Origin: Corallococcus sp. CAG:1435
GTDB lineage: Bacteria; Bacillota; Clostridia; Christensenellales; CAG-314
Assembly: GCA_000433775.1 (NCBI GenBank)
Contig: HF998473.1
Coordinates: 989 to 15,336 of the forward strand
Direction: 5' to 3'
DNA: 14,348 nt
In this document: piece after piece, positions 1 to 7,400 of the stretch
Numbering within the stretch: the stretch's first letter is position 1
Layout: the number at the start of each line of letters is the position of its first letter
Program-made: the position numbers and the translations under genes
The notes under the pieces: model-generated
What the model saw: only the letters and a program-made list of their open reading frames with translations
What the model was told of the DNA's origin: nothing
Databases searched by the model: none

Positions 1-1
1 C

Positions 2-1318
2 GTGTGCGTTTCCCGCACCACATTCGATTGGGGCGTGAGATTGCCTTTCGACAAAAAACACGTTGCCTACGTGTGGATAGACGCCCTCACCAACTACATC
101 ACGGCGTTGGGCTACCTGCAAGACGACCACGAAAACTTCGACAAGTTTTGGCCTGCCGATTTGCACATGGTGGGCAAGGAAATCGTGCGTTTCCACACGA
201 TAATCTGGCCGGCGCTGCTTATGGCTTTGGGCTTGCCCCTTCCCAAAAAAGTGTACGGACACGGCTGGTTGCTTTTCGGCAACGACAAGATGAGTAAATC
301 CAAGGGCAACATTGTGGACCCCTTCTTCCTTGTGGACAGATACGGCGTGGACGCAATACGATACTTCCTTTTGAGGGAAATTCCCTTCGGAAGCGACGGC
401 GTGTACACAAACGAAGCGTTGCTTACACGCACCAATGCCGATTTGGTAAACGATTTGGGAAACCTTGTTTCACGCACCACCGCCATGGTTACGCAGTACT
501 TCGACGGCATCGTACCGCAAGCGGACGTCTTCACCGATTTGGACAACGAACTTGTTGCACTGTGCAACGAAACGTTGGAAAAAGTGCGCAAAAACATGGA
601 GGAACTTTCCGCCCCCGACGCTTTGGCAAACATTTTCAAAATTGTGCAACGTGCCAACAAATACATTGACGAAACAATGCCGTGGTCGCTTAACAAAAAC
701 GGCGAAAAACAGCGTCTTGCAACGGTAATGTACGTTTTGTGCGAATGTATCAGAATTTCCGCTACGCTTTTTGAACCGTTCATCCCCACCACGGCGCAAA
801 AGATTTTTGACAAACTCGGCTTGCCTTTGCCCAAAGACTTTTCGCAAATTGCCTTCGGAAACCTTGCCGCAGGCACCAAAGTTAACAAGGGCGAAAACCT
901 CTTCAACCGTATTGACGTGGCAAAGGAACTGAAACAACTTGACGAAATAGCGCAATCGCAAAGTAAATCGGCGCAAAAACAAACGCCCCCGCAAGACCTT
1001 GTGGACATAAACGACTTTGCCAAAATAAAACTTTGCACGGCAAAGGTTGTGGAATGCACCAAAGTGGACAACAGCGACAAACTGCTTTTACTGAAATTGC
1101 AGGTGGGCGACGAAATGCGTCAGGTAGTCAGCGGAATTGCCCACTGCTACCAACCTTCCTACCTGGTGGGAAAAACGGTGGTACTTGTGAAAAACCTTAA
1201 ACCGGCAAAAATAAGAGGTATCGCAAGCAACGGAATGATTTTGTGCGCCGCAGACGGCAAAAACGTCATTTTCGTAACGCCGGAAAAGGAAACGGAAAGC
1301 GGAAAGGAAGTGCGCTGA
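2..1318 (+). CDS. metG: Methionine--tRNA ligase (MetRS), 5'-truncated by the window edge
   Basis: Cytoplasmic class I aminoacyl-tRNA synthetase that charges tRNA-Met with methionine using ATP. About 438 residues are visible against roughly 640-660 in full-length enzymes, so the Rossmann HIGH motif and zinc-knuckle part lie upstream of the window. Visible in order: the catalytic-domain segment SRTTFDWGVRLPF; the KMSKS signature intact at nt 287-301 (fragment residues 96-100) followed by KGNIVDP; the helical anticodon-binding domain, with WSLNK near residues 226-230; and a C-terminal EMAP-II/Trbp111-like tRNA-binding domain from about residue 335 (DINDFAKIKLCTAKVVE, then VVSGIAHCY and KNLKPAKIRGIASNGMIL), which in this family promotes dimerisation and tRNA binding. 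The reading frame is open to the left edge, so the GTG at position 2 is an internal codon, not a start. It ends in TGA, one base before tatD, so the two are almost certainly co-transcribed. Identity is very secure. Confidence 0.97.
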   Translation: MCVSRTTFDWGVRLPFDKKHVAYVWIDALTNYITALGYLQDDHENFDKFWPADLHMVGKEIVRFHTIIWPALLMALGLPLPKKVYGHGWLLFGNDKMSKSKGNIVDPFFLVDRYGVDAIRYFLLREIPFGSDGVYTNEALLTRTNADLVNDLGNLVSRTTAMVTQYFDGIVPQADVFTDLDNELVALCNETLEKVRKNMEELSAPDALANIFKIVQRANKYIDETMPWSLNKNGEKQRLATVMYVLCECIRISATLFEPFIPTTAQKIFDKLGLPLPKDFSQIAFGNLAAGTKVNKGENLFNRIDVAKELKQLDEIAQSQSKSAQKQTPPQDLVDINDFAKIKLCTAKVVECTKVDNSDKLLLLKLQVGDEMRQVVSGIAHCYQPSYLVGKTVVLVKNLKPAKIRGIASNGMILCAADGKNVIFVTPEKETESGKEVR

Positions 1319-1319
1319 C

Positions 1320-2102
1320 ATGATAGACAGCCATTTGCATTTGGACGACGCCAAGTTTGACGGAGTGAGGGAACAGATAATAAACGATTTTCCTCTTCAC
1401 AACATCGATTTTGTCATAAACAACAGTTGCGATTTGCCCTCCATGAGAGAAAGCGCACGGCTGGCAAAGGAAAATTTCCGTGTTTTCGCCACTGTGGGAA
1501 TGCACCCCCACGACGCCAAAAGTTTCGACGTCAATTTTGAAAAAGAAATGATTGCCTTGGCACAACACCCCAAAGTGGTTGCCGTAGGGGAAATCGGATT
1601 GGACTACTTTTACGACATTTCCCCCCGACAGGTACAAAAGGACGTTTTTGCAAGACAACTGGAAATTGCCGACAAACTGCATTTGCCCGTTACCCTTCAC
1701 GTACGGGACGCCTACGGCGACGCATTGGACGTTTTGACGGCACAAAAACGTTTTCTCAACAACGGCGTTTTGTGGCATTGCTACGGAGGCAGTGCGGAAT
1801 TTGCCTCGCAAATGGTAAAAAAAGGACACTACTTTGCTTTTGGCGGAGCCATTACCTTCAAAAACGCCAAAAAGGAAGATGTAATAAGGGCAATACCGCC
1901 CCAACGTATTTTGTCGGAAACGGACAGCCCCTACATGACGCCCGTGCCTTTGAGAGGCACCGTCAACAATCCTTTCAACGTGCGTTTCGTAGTGCAGAAA
2001 CTGGCGGAGGTGTACGGTACGGATTTTTCCGCCATGGAAGAACAAATCCGCAAAAACTGCCTGCAACTGTTTCCCAAAATTGCCGCTTTTTTGAAAGACT
2101 GA
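1320..2102 (+). CDS. tatD: TatD family metal-dependent hydrolase (DNase)
   Basis: Amidohydrolase-superfamily TIM barrel of 260 residues, the normal TatD length. The family hydrolyses DNA 3' ends using two divalent metals in the cytoplasm; the physiological substrate is often unclear. The expected ligands are all present: H5 and H7 in SHLHLD, E91 in VGEIGLDY, H127 in LPVTLHVRD, H153 in LWHCYGG and D202 in ETDSPYMTP. The start ATG is one base after the metG stop. An AGGAAG at 1305-1310 inside the metG tail sits 9 nt upstream, so translation is probably coupled. The metG-tatD pair is a conserved arrangement in Bacillota, where this member is called YabD. The neighbour usually found next, rnmV, is absent; a leader and a TatD-associated radical SAM gene follow instead. 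No truncation or missing ligand is seen. Confidence 0.95.
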   Translation: MIDSHLHLDDAKFDGVREQIINDFPLHNIDFVINNSCDLPSMRESARLAKENFRVFATVGMHPHDAKSFDVNFEKEMIALAQHPKVVAVGEIGLDYFYDISPRQVQKDVFARQLEIADKLHLPVTLHVRDAYGDALDVLTAQKRFLNNGVLWHCYGGSAEFASQMVKKGHYFAFGGAITFKNAKKEDVIRAIPPQRILSETDSPYMTPVPLRGTVNNPFNVRFVVQKLAEVYGTDFSAMEEQIRKNCLQLFPKIAAFLKD

Positions 2103-2440
2103 AAGGCCAAACACTTGTTTTGAAGGGAAAATTCCCTTTCTTTCACGATAAAGAGGCAAATCTTACAAAAACGCCGTTGAGGCGAAAAAATCTACTGCAC
2201 AGCAGGGCAAACGCTTGTTTTTGCAAGAAATTCTTGCCAAATAAACTGTGGCAGGAAAGACGTTTTCAACAATCCAAAAACCACAACTGTATTGAAACGA
2301 TAGCGGAACGGTTGCAATTTTCTACGACAAAAACCTGTTGACAAAACGGGCAAAAGAGCAAAGGAAAACACTGCAAGATTTCCGTGCGGACAAAGACACA
2401 AAAGACATAAACAAAAACAAACAACACAAAAACACGCAGT
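2103..2440 (+). other. Non-coding leader between tatD and the radical SAM gene
   Basis: This A-rich stretch of about 340 nt has no convincing gene on either strand. It holds small inverted repeats: AAGGGAA/TTCCCTT at 2123-2138, CGCC/GGCG at 2172-2184, and GCAAGAA/TTCTTGC at 2223-2237. A TTGACA at 2338-2343 has no -10 box at the right distance, so no promoter is called. The segment TACTGCA at 2193-2199 is complementary to TGCAGTA at 2445-2451, inside the downstream hairpin, and could act as an alternative pairing partner. It may be a long 5' leader or simply unused spacer. Confidence 0.45.
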
Positions 2441-2487
2441 AAAATGCAGTAATAACGCCGAAAATGTACGTTATCTCTGCATTTTTT
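2441..2487 (+). promoter_or_regulatory. Terminator-like hairpin just before the radical SAM start (possible attenuator)
   Basis: The outer stem AAAATGCAG (2441-2449) pairs with CTGCATTTT (2477-2485). After a 2x2 internal loop, an inner stem ATAACG (2452-2457) pairs with CGTTAT (2469-2474), leaving an 11-nt loop. Six T residues follow the outer stem CTGCA (2482-2487). The shape is that of an intrinsic terminator, yet it lies only 15 nt before the preferred ATG at 2503 and swallows the alternative ATG at 2464. It would either end read-through from metG-tatD or act as an attenuator for the radical SAM-queH pair. Whether it is regulated is inference. Confidence 0.5.
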
Positions 2488-2502
2488 GCACACAACGAAA
2501 CT

Positions 2503-3096
2503 ATGAACAACTACGTTTACATTCTCAAAAACAAAATTTACATCAACCTCACCAACCGTTGCAGCAACAACTGCGACTTTTGCATACGCCACGGAAGGGA
2601 GGGCATGGGCGACAGCAAACTGTGGATTACCGAAGAGCCAACCACGGAAGACGTGCTGGAACAACTTCCGCAAAATCTCGACGACTACGACGAAGAGGTG
2701 GTATTTTGCGGATTCGGAGAACCTACGTACAACTTGGAAACGCTGGACGAAGTGGCAAGTTACCTGCACTGCAAAGACAAGAAAACACGCATAAACACCA
2801 ACGGACAGGCAAACCTGATACACAAACGGGACGTTACCGACATTTTAGTTACCGGTTGCGACACCATAAACGTTTCCCTCAACGAAAGCACCGCCGACAA
2901 GTATCAACAGCATTGCAAAAGCATTTTCGGCAAAAAGGCGTTTGACGCCCTTGTGGAATTTGCCTCGCTGTGCCGTCAGCGTGGGGGCAACGTTGTTTTT
3001 TCCGTTGTGGACAGCATAGGCGAAAAGGACGTTGAAGCGTGCAGGAAACTTGCCGAAAGGATGAAAATCCCCCTCCGAGTACGTCGCAAGGAGTAA
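2503..3096 (+). CDS. TatD-associated radical SAM protein, substrate unknown
   Basis: Short radical SAM enzyme of 197 residues from this start. The 4Fe-4S/SAM cluster motif CX3CX2C is intact at C20, C24 and C27 (TNRCSNNCDFCIR), and a glycine-rich SAM-contact segment, VVFCGFGEPTYN, follows near residues 66-77. Together with INLTNRC and GREGMGD, these match the family known as TatD-linked radical SAM proteins (TIGR04038 as I recall it), which sit beside tatD and have no established reaction. The ATG at 2503 is preferred over the ATG at 2464, which would add 13 residues: family members begin close to the MNNYVYILKNKIYINLTNRC-type start, and the upstream ATG lies in the loop of a strong hairpin. 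Neither start has a clear Shine-Dalgarno, which is odd. The gene ends in TAA two bases before queH, so the two are likely translated together. The family call is fairly sure; function is not known. Confidence 0.85.
   Translation: MNNYVYILKNKIYINLTNRCSNNCDFCIRHGREGMGDSKLWITEEPTTEDVLEQLPQNLDDYDEEVVFCGFGEPTYNLETLDEVASYLHCKDKKTRINTNGQANLIHKRDVTDILVTGCDTINVSLNESTADKYQQHCKSIFGKKAFDALVEFASLCRQRGGNVVFSVVDSIGEKDVEACRKLAERMKIPLRVRRKE
3088..3093 (+). promoter_or_regulatory. Ribosome binding site that fixes the queH start
   Basis: AAGGAG lies within the last codons of the radical SAM gene, 5 nt before the ATG at 3099. The same frame is open back to an ATG at 3039, but the 20 extra residues are unlike the family and have no such site, so 3099 is chosen. 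Confidence 0.8.
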
Positions 3097-3098
3097 CA

Positions 3099-3761
3099 AT
3101 GAACGTAAACTACGATTTACTTTTTCAAGAGGCAAAAAGCAAGGCTAAAGAGGGAAGCAAACTGCTTTTGCACGTGTGCTGCGCCCCCTGCGCCACCTAC
3201 TGTCTGACACGGTTGCTGGACGTATTCGACATTACGCTGTACTTTTCCGACGACAACATTTTTCCCGACGCCGAATGGGAAAAACGCCTCGGCGAAGTGA
3301 AAAAACTTGTGGACATTGTGAACAACGGCCAATTTGAGCAGAAAGCGAAATTTCCGCTTAAACTGCATGCCAAACAATACGACTACGGCAACTTTTTGCA
3401 CTACGCAAAAGGCTTGGAAAAGGAAAGAGAGGGGGGCGCAAGGTGCGAAAAATGCTTTGAACTGCGCCTTGACGACACTCGCAACTTTGCCGACGCCAAC
3501 GGATTCGACTACTTTGCCACCACTCTCACCGTTTCCCCCTACAAAAACAGCCAAGTTATCAACGCCGTGGGAGGCGGACTTGCCAAAAAAGCGCAGTGGC
3601 TTTGCACCGACTTCAAAAAGCACAACGGTTACAACGAAAGCGTGCGTCTGTCGCAAAAATACGGCTTTTACTCGCAAAAATACGGCTTGTACCGCCAGCA
3701 CTACTGCGGATGCGCCTTCGCCCTTCAACAAATGCAACGGGAGCAAAAACAAAAGAACTGA
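3099..3761 (+). CDS. queH: Epoxyqueuosine reductase QueH
   Basis: Catalyses the last step of queuosine synthesis, reducing epoxyqueuosine to queuosine in the wobble position of tRNAs with GUN anticodons. It is a non-homologous replacement for the cobalamin enzyme QueG. The 220-residue protein carries the family's conserved cysteines: C27, C28 and C31 in LLLHVCCAPCATYC, C116 and C119 in RCEKCFELRL, and C203 and C205 in YRQHYCGC. These bind the 4Fe-4S cluster and the second metal centre in characterised QueH. TTLTVSPYKN is also typical. Directly before YRQHYCGC the peptide SQKYG(F/L)Y occurs twice in tandem (residues 185-198), coded by a 21-nt duplication; family members usually have one copy. 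The gene follows the radical SAM gene by two bases with its own AAGGAG, and a strong terminator begins at its stop codon. Identity is very secure. Confidence 0.95.
   Translation: MNVNYDLLFQEAKSKAKEGSKLLLHVCCAPCATYCLTRLLDVFDITLYFSDDNIFPDAEWEKRLGEVKKLVDIVNNGQFEQKAKFPLKLHAKQYDYGNFLHYAKGLEKEREGGARCEKCFELRLDDTRNFADANGFDYFATTLTVSPYKNSQVINAVGGGLAKKAQWLCTDFKKHNGYNESVRLSQKYGFYSQKYGLYRQHYCGCAFALQQMQREQKQKN
3651..3692 (+). repeat. 21-nt tandem duplication inside queH
   Basis: Positions 3651-3671 and 3672-3692 are adjacent copies differing at one base (T or G, in the codon for Phe190 or Leu197). The duplication is in frame and adds seven residues just ahead of the CGC metal-binding motif. Confidence 0.9.
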
Positions 3762-3792
3762 AAAACCGCCGATTTTCTATTTGGCGGTTTTT
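3762..3792 (+). terminator. Intrinsic terminator after queH
   Basis: The arm AAAACCGCC (3762-3770) pairs with GGCGGTTTT (3783-3791) across a 12-nt loop, ending in a T-run to 3792. It starts immediately at the queH TGA and ends the metG-tatD-radical SAM-queH cluster. The A and T flanks make it plausible on both strands, but there is no - strand gene to the right that needs it. Confidence 0.88.
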
Positions 3793-4326
3793 ACGTTTTT
3801 CCCTCTGTTGTTCGGGTCTTGTTGCGCTACTGCTTTGCCTTGCGGTATTGCTTTCTACCTGCAATACTGCTTTTTTTACAACTTTTCTGGCGACGGTTAA
3901 CTTGCAATACTGTTTTATCTGTTTATCTGTGTTTTTCCACTATTGCCGTTGATTACCAACTTGTCGGTTTTATTGCATTTTTTAGTTTTTGTTTTGTGAA
4001 GATGACCCCTGCAACGACACTTTTTGTAACACCGTAAACAACTTTATAAGACTTGCAGAGGTGTTTTATCTTTGCTTTTCGTTCTTACCGTTGCCTTAAC
4101 AACCTATCTGTTACATTGTGGTTTTTGTTTTGCGAAGTTGATTTCCCGTTGCAACGACACTTTTTGTAACACCGTAAACGACTTTTTTACTTGCGGTGAG
4201 GCTTTTTGTTATTGTCCTGTTGATTTTCAACCTGTACTTTGCGACGGCACAAACTGTGTTTTGTCAAAAAATGCGAATTTGTTGAACATTTTACATAAAG
4301 TACTACGATAAATATATTATTAAGCA
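3793..4326. other. T-rich intergenic region upstream of the giant lipoprotein gene
   Basis: This stretch of about 530 nt holds no credible gene. The open frames at 3819-4037 and 4072-4311 are low-complexity, Cys/Phe-rich and explained by a repeated DNA sequence. It contains the degenerate tandem repeats annotated separately and short echoes of GCAATACTG at 3860-3868 and 3904-3912. The last 40 nt before the promoter are very A/T-rich, like an UP element. Confidence 0.6.
3940..4240 (+). repeat. Degenerate tandem repeat, unit about 140 bp, two to three copies
   Basis: The core is a perfect 29-nt direct repeat at 4011-4039 and 4151-4179 (starting GCAACGACAC). It is preceded in both copies by a GTTTTTGTTTTGyGAAG block at 3985-4001 and 4121-4137, with a 4-nt length difference between the blocks. 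A weaker segment resembling TATTGCCGTTGATT...CAACTTGT recurs at about 3940, 4084 and 4209, suggesting three diverged units with spacings of about 144 and 128 nt. Perfect conservation of the 29-nt core within diverged flanks hints at a protein-binding or recombination function, but this is inference. Confidence 0.75.
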
Positions 4327-4355
4327 TTGCCAAAATACTTTTTTTCTTATATAAT
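4327..4355 (+). promoter_or_regulatory. Sigma-A type promoter for the giant lipoprotein gene
   Basis: TTGCCA at 4327-4332 and a perfect TATAAT at 4350-4355 are separated by exactly 17 nt, with A/T-rich DNA upstream. Transcription should begin near 4362, giving a leader of about 64 nt. It excludes the longer open frame that begins at 4327 as the true protein start. Confidence 0.82.
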
Positions 4356-4410
4356 TTTTACAAGAAGTAACGCTCATTTTCAATTCAGCAAATTTGTGAA
4401 ACAAAACTCT

Positions 4411-4418
4411 AAGGGGAG
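4411..4418 (+). promoter_or_regulatory. Ribosome binding site that fixes the lipoprotein start
   Basis: AAGGGGAG ends 7 nt before the ATG at 4426. The translation that starts there opens directly with a lipoprotein signal peptide, which settles the start. Confidence 0.85.
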
Positions 4419-4425
4419 AAATGAC

Positions 4426-7400
4426 ATGAAAAAATTTTTGCTTTGTCTGCTTGTTGTCGTGTTGGCATGTACATTGGTGCTTGTCGCCGCCTGCGACGAA
4501 ACGGAAAATGCCGAGTTTGAAGAATATCGGAAAATTGTTACTGCGATGGCGCAAAAAGTCAATGAGGACTGGGGAACATCCCAAAACATAAAGTCAGGAA
4601 AACTTTACCGTCAACACCCTGCCGAAGAAATTGACGCTATTGTGGAACAATGCACGGAAAAAACGCCGAGTGACAATTCCTTGTTTTTCAAGGACACTTT
4701 TGACCAAAGCATCTACATTCCCGTAGTTGTGGGGGAAATTGTCGCACAGGATTTCGGGGGAACTTCTTTTTACAACGTAGGAATCACCATTGCCGACCTC
4801 AACGAGCATGTGATGACTGTTTCCGACGGCACAAAAAAGACAAGTTATGCGTACCGCCATGACCCGGACAACCCGCAAGACGACAATTTTGTTGTAATTG
4901 AAATAGATTTCACCGACGCAGAAAACTTCCAATTTGTTGCCTTGCGATTTGACGACCAACTGCAACATTGCGTGTACTTTTACGGCGACTCGCATAAAAA
5001 CTTTGTTACCGTATGCAACGATTTGCGAAACGGACATGAAAACAACAACTACGTTGCCTACACCAAGGGCAATGCAAGTTACATGATAACGGACGTGAAA
5101 ACCGTGCGAAACTGTTTTGAAACGGTTGCGGAACAGTACACCGAAACCGTCAAGCAATCTGCCAAAGACGTGTTGAAAAACGTCAGTTACACCGTTACCT
5201 ACCAACAATTTTTGGAACACATGGGGAACTACGTTGAAATTTCCACCACCGCAGGCGATTGGATGATGAATGGCAACATCGTTGTCGGATACCAAGGGAC
5301 TTCTTCCGTCATTACTCTGCCCGACGACGCAACAAAAATCTGGTGCAATTTTTACATATCGGACAGCGTGAAAACGTTGATTATTCCCGAAAATATAAAA
5401 TCGGTGGCTGCCACAACCGACTACGTAGAGGCGTTGCAAAACGGACAAGAACCTCCCGACGCCGACTACACCACCGACCTTTCGCAAATTGTGAACTGCC
5501 CCGCAAAATATTTACGCATTTTGGGCGGATACAACCTTACCGACGTACAAAGTTCCGCCGATTTGTTTGTTGCCGACAACCACTGTCTGTACGCCGATAC
5601 GGGAGAGTTGCTGTACGTAACGGAAAACGACAACATAACCTCCCTCACCATTGACGAAAACAACCTGGGATTGGACGTTGAAACGCAACTTGCCACAATC
5701 AACTTGCCCAATTTGAAAAATCTTGACATTACCCTGTCCGACGACGGCGAAAAAAGCGGATTTGCTTTGACTTCTCTCACGTCGCAAAGTATCGAATTGT
5801 CTCAAAAACGGTTTTTCGAGAACATCACAATCCGCAACGTTTCTGGCGAATTTGTCGTGCAATTCGATGCGGAAAGCGTAAGTAATGTGCAGACGCTACA
5901 ACTTGTAGCGAAAGAAAACGCTTCTCCCGATTTGAGGCTGGACTTTGACAGTCCGGTAGACGAGGTGTTGCTTTCCGACGGATTCAACAACGTTTCCGTT
6001 TACATATACAGCGACAACACGACGGAAATAACGGTTCCGCAAGACATAAACCTCATTGAGGTAGACAGTTCGTCGCAACTTGCCACAGTCTACCTGCCTT
6101 GGACAAAATTTCAATTTGTCTACGAGGGAATAAAAAACAAGTTGGGCATCATAGAAACCTCCGTGTTTGATTTCGACTATCAAACCACAACGGAAAACCT
6201 CAACATCTACGGCCCCAACTGTAATGCGGTGTTTCAACCCACAACACAGGAAGAACTGCAACAACTGGAATTGATTGCAATCTTCCCCGACATATATTAC
6301 GACGACGCCACTACTCCGCCTTCGGCAGGTATCAACGGCTATTTCGGAGAGGGCAGCGTCATCACGGTGCCGGAAAAAATACTCGGATACACCGTTACAT
6401 CCTACACCCTTACCAACACTTCTACGCAAAGCACCGCTCCCGACCCCGTAGTGGAAGGCATTACCGAACTGTACTTGCCTTCAACGTTGGAAAGGTTTTC
6501 CGTCGTAATGACGGAAAATCTTCCCTCGTACAGCCTGCAACGCATTGTGTTTGACGGCAGCAAAGAAAGATTTTTGGAAATTTACGGCGGCGACATGGAC
6601 ATTTTGGAAAGGCTCTTTCTCTACACCGAAGAGATACAATGCACCGACGGCAATTACCTGCCGGAAATACAAAATCAGATTGAAGTCTGGAACTACTCCG
6701 ACAGCAGCGGAAACACCCTTTCAATAATTGTGAACTGGGGATCTTCCGATACATGGGTAGCCGACTTGTCGGCAGAGGTACGCCTTGTAATAGAGGGAGA
6801 ACTTTTTCAGTACCACGGTTTTAACCTTAATTGGCAGCACATGTCCTTTACGTGTTATCCCTCTTGGTATTGGGAACTTCCCAATGAAGAAATCAACCAG
6901 AACCGCAAATTTTACCACGTATCATTCAACCTTACGCAAAACACACGAAACGGCAAAAACGAGATTAATTCCGTTTCGGTGGACGGGTTTGACTTTCAGT
7001 TTGTTTCCAAAGAAGCAAGCGAAGACATTTTCCACCGTTTCGACGCCGTTAAAACCGTGCAACCCACCTGCACGTCGTGGGGCAATTCCTACACAGTTTG
7101 TTCCGTATGCGGAGAATCTGGGGAACTTCTGGAAGAAACTCCGCCCATCGGACACGATTTTCAAAATCCCGTCTTCGTGCCTTCCACCTGTACGGAATAC
7201 GGCTATTGGATGAAAACCTGCACGGCTTGCGGAGAAACGGAAAAGTACGACTACGAAACCTCTTTGGCACCTCACTCCTACACAATTTTGCTGGAAGAAA
7301 AGGAATCCACCTGCATCGAACAAGGTTACCAAATGTGGAAATGCGACCTTTGCGGAGCTGTTCACAAAGACGAATTGCCGTTGTCCGACCAACACCTCTA

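Noticed and set aside
112..1080. 322-residue open frame opposite metG
   Set aside because: It is wholly antisense to a clear methionyl-tRNA synthetase, has no family features and is explained by codon bias of the real gene.
2338..2366. Promoter with TTGACA at 2338-2343
   Set aside because: The bases 17 nt further on read AAGGAA, and no TATAAT-like box occurs at 15-19 nt spacing.
2103..2502. preQ1 or other known riboswitch ahead of the radical SAM-queH pair
   Set aside because: A preQ1 class would fit the context, but the leader lacks its compact stem-loop plus A-rich tail layout, and no other class signature was recognised.
4011..4179. CRISPR array
   Set aside because: Only two copies of the repeat core, with a 111-nt interval that itself resembles the flanks, no third regular copy and no cas genes nearby.
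4072..4311. 79-residue Cys/Phe-rich open frame ahead of the lipoprotein gene
   Set aside because: The composition comes from T-rich repeated DNA; the frame is not preserved between repeat copies and has no ribosome binding site.
4327..4425. Upstream start giving a 2189-residue lipoprotein
   Set aside because: The ATG at 4327 would overlap the -35 box, has no ribosome binding site, and would put 33 residues in front of a clear lipoprotein signal peptide.
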